Below are positions 6,449 to 7,514 of a stretch of DNA of 7,514 nt, one piece after another. The stretch is from contig SPDF01000063.1 of the NCBI GenBank assembly GCA_004525055.1, positions 1-7,514 of the forward strand, written 5' to 3'. Source of the DNA: Gemmatimonadales bacterium. Lineage in GTDB: Bacteria > Gemmatimonadota > Gemmatimonadetes > Gemmatimonadales > GWC2-71-9. Within the stretch, counting starts at the first letter, position 1. Every line of letters starts with the position of its first letter. A program made the position numbers and the translations under genes. Below the pieces are notes generated by a model, which was given only the letters and a program-made list of their open reading frames with translations, did no database searches and was not told the DNA's origin.

Positions 6449-6585
6449 TGGCTCTCCTGGGTGACGTGCAAGGGGGTTTGACCGTTAGAGTTAGACGCCG
6501 CCGGGGCCGCTGTCAACTTGCCCCCCTCTCCCGCGCCTCCTAACTTCCCGGATCATCTCCCCCACCGAGAGAGAGCCCCCTGCAC
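6449..6585. promoter_or_regulatory. Divergent promoter region between the asparaginase operon and nicotinate phosphoribosyltransferase
   Basis: This 137-base gap separates two diverging genes. On the minus strand a perfect TTGACA (complement of 6511-6516) is a good -35 box for the operon. Candidate -10 boxes are TCTAAC (complement of 6490-6495, 15-base spacer) or TAACTC (complement of 6488-6493, 17-base spacer); neither is strong. On the plus strand TTGCCC (6518-6523), 17 bases and TAACTT (6541-6546) form a weak promoter-like pair for the rightward gene. The two -35 boxes lie almost back to back. A tandem GTTAGA repeat covers 6484-6495 over the leftward -10 region. Promoter assignments are by eye only. 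Confidence 0.35.
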
Positions 6586-7514
6586 ATGGCCCGTCGCCCC
6601 CGGCTTGACCCGCACATCTTCAACCTGCCGGTCGAGAAGATGCGCGCGGGGTACTACTCCGACAAATACTTTGTCCGGGCCCGCGAAGTCCTGATCGCCG
6701 ACGGCTATCGTCCTCAGGTCACGATGCAGGTGTTTGGGAAGCAGCAGGCGCTGCTCGGGGGCGTGGACGAGGCGATTGCGATCCTCAAGCTCTGCGCCGT
6801 AGAGTGGCCAGAGCTGGAAGTACACGCCCTCTTTGATGGTGACGAGGTCGAGGAGTGGGAAACCGTCATGCTCATCACCGGCCCCTACGACGCCTTTGCC
6901 CATCTCGAGACCCTCTACCTCGGCGTCTTGGCCAGGCGCACACGCGTCGGCACCAACACCCGCCGGGTGGTGGAGGCCGCCGCGCCACAGACCGTGATGT
7001 TCTTCCCGGCCCGCCACGACCACTGGCTGGTGCAGACGGGCGACGGCTACGCCGCACACATCGCCGGCGCCATCGGGGTCTCGACCGATGCCCAGGCCTC
7101 CTGGTGGGGCAGTGAGGGGATCGGGACGGTGCCGCACGCGCTCATCGCCGCCTATGGTGGGGATACCGTCCGCGCCACGCTCAAGTTTCTGGAGCACGCT
7201 CCCCCCGGAGTGCAGGTGGTGACGCTGGTGGATTTCGAGAACGACTGTGTGCGAACGTCCCTCGAGGTGGCGCGCGCGCTCGGCGCCAATCTCTACGGCG
7301 TCCGGATCGATACCAGCGAGAAGCTGGTGGACACCTCGGTCCTGCCGCAGATGGGACGGTTCCGGCCCACCGGGGTCAACCCGCAGTTGGTCTGGAACGT
7401 CCGCCGCGCGCTCGATGCGGAAGGTTTCCGCGACGTGAAGATCGTGGTGTCCGGCGGCTTCACCGTCGATAAGATTCGTGAGTTCCATCGCCAGGGAGTC
7501 CCGGTGGACGCCTA
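6586..7514 (+). CDS. pncB: Nicotinate phosphoribosyltransferase (C-terminus cut by window edge)
   Basis: I translated 309 full codons from the ATG at 6586, open to the window end. The enzyme joins nicotinate and PRPP to give nicotinate mononucleotide in NAD salvage (Preiss-Handler pathway), in the cytosol. Family features are GYYSDKYFVRA (22-32) near the N-terminus, THR-rich strand residues RTRVGTNTRR (118-127), GTVPHALI (180-187) with His184 as candidate for the phosphorylated histidine of the GTxxH motif, LVDFEND (214-220), the VRIDTSE segment (239-245) and VVSGGF (287-292), which binds PRPP phosphate. The size implied resembles the shorter archaeal/Thermus-like form of about 390 residues, so roughly 80 residues are missing here. 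A purine-rich GAGAGAGAG (6567-6575) lies ten bases before the start and is only a weak ribosome site. It diverges from the asparaginase operon. Nicotinamide phosphoribosyltransferase is a less likely alternative. Confidence 0.92.
   Translation, partial: MARRPRLDPHIFNLPVEKMRAGYYSDKYFVRAREVLIADGYRPQVTMQVFGKQQALLGGVDEAIAILKLCAVEWPELEVHALFDGDEVEEWETVMLITGPYDAFAHLETLYLGVLARRTRVGTNTRRVVEAAAPQTVMFFPARHDHWLVQTGDGYAAHIAGAIGVSTDAQASWWGSEGIGTVPHALIAAYGGDTVRATLKFLEHAPPGVQVVTLVDFENDCVRTSLEVARALGANLYGVRIDTSEKLVDTSVLPQMGRFRPTGVNPQLVWNVRRALDAEGFRDVKIVVSGGFTVDKIREFHRQGVPVDA

Noticed and set aside
6478..6516. TTGAC (6478-6482) and GTCAA (6512-6516) as a regulator palindrome
   Set aside because: Five-base arms 29 bases apart are easily chance, and the second arm is better explained as a -35 box.
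6553..7488. Minus-strand open frame of 311 codons opposite nicotinate phosphoribosyltransferase
   Set aside because: Antisense to a well-recognised enzyme; composition is His/Arg/Gly-rich shadow sequence.

Overview
The window looks like a chromosomal segment of a free-living Gram-negative bacterium with high G+C DNA. Evidence for this is G/C-biased third codon positions, a TetR regulator, a Tat-exported hydrolase and an outer-membrane beta-barrel with a Sec signal peptide ending in AAQ. Gene content and signal-peptide style would fit Gemmatimonadota or a related soil/aquatic phylum, but that placement is inference and untested. No mobile element, CRISPR array, tRNA or rRNA was seen. The DNA is densely coding, and the longest gene-free stretch is about 137 bases.

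Left part (1-2478). A TetR-family regulator (minus strand, C-terminal end cut off by the window edge) diverges from a plus-strand gene of the saccharopine dehydrogenase family. That gene's motifs match lysine 6-dehydrogenase closely. The 91-base gap between them is the likely control region. A 114-base spacer with a nested GC-rich hairpin follows, then a plus-strand thioredoxin-fold protein with a one-cysteine WCGDA active-site motif.

Middle part (2417-6448), minus strand. Three tightly packed genes read right to left: a Tat-exported glycosylasparaginase-type Ntn hydrolase, a POTRA-less Omp85-like outer-membrane barrel, and an MsbA/ABCB-type ABC exporter. Gaps are 6 and 21 bases, so this is very probably one operon. 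The ABC gene runs convergently into the thioredoxin-like gene, and the two coding regions overlap by 62 bases.

Right part (6449-7514). A 137-base divergent control region separates that operon from a plus-strand nicotinate phosphoribosyltransferase gene (NAD salvage), which runs off the right edge.

Working picture: the lysine dehydrogenase-like enzyme under a TetR regulator suggests amino-acid catabolism. The three-gene operon combines a periplasmic amide hydrolase with inner- and outer-membrane components and may act at the cell envelope. None of the genes belongs to an unknown family. The least ordinary points are the operon composition, the altered active-site surroundings of the asparaginase, the POTRA-less barrel, and the convergent coding overlap with its palindrome.
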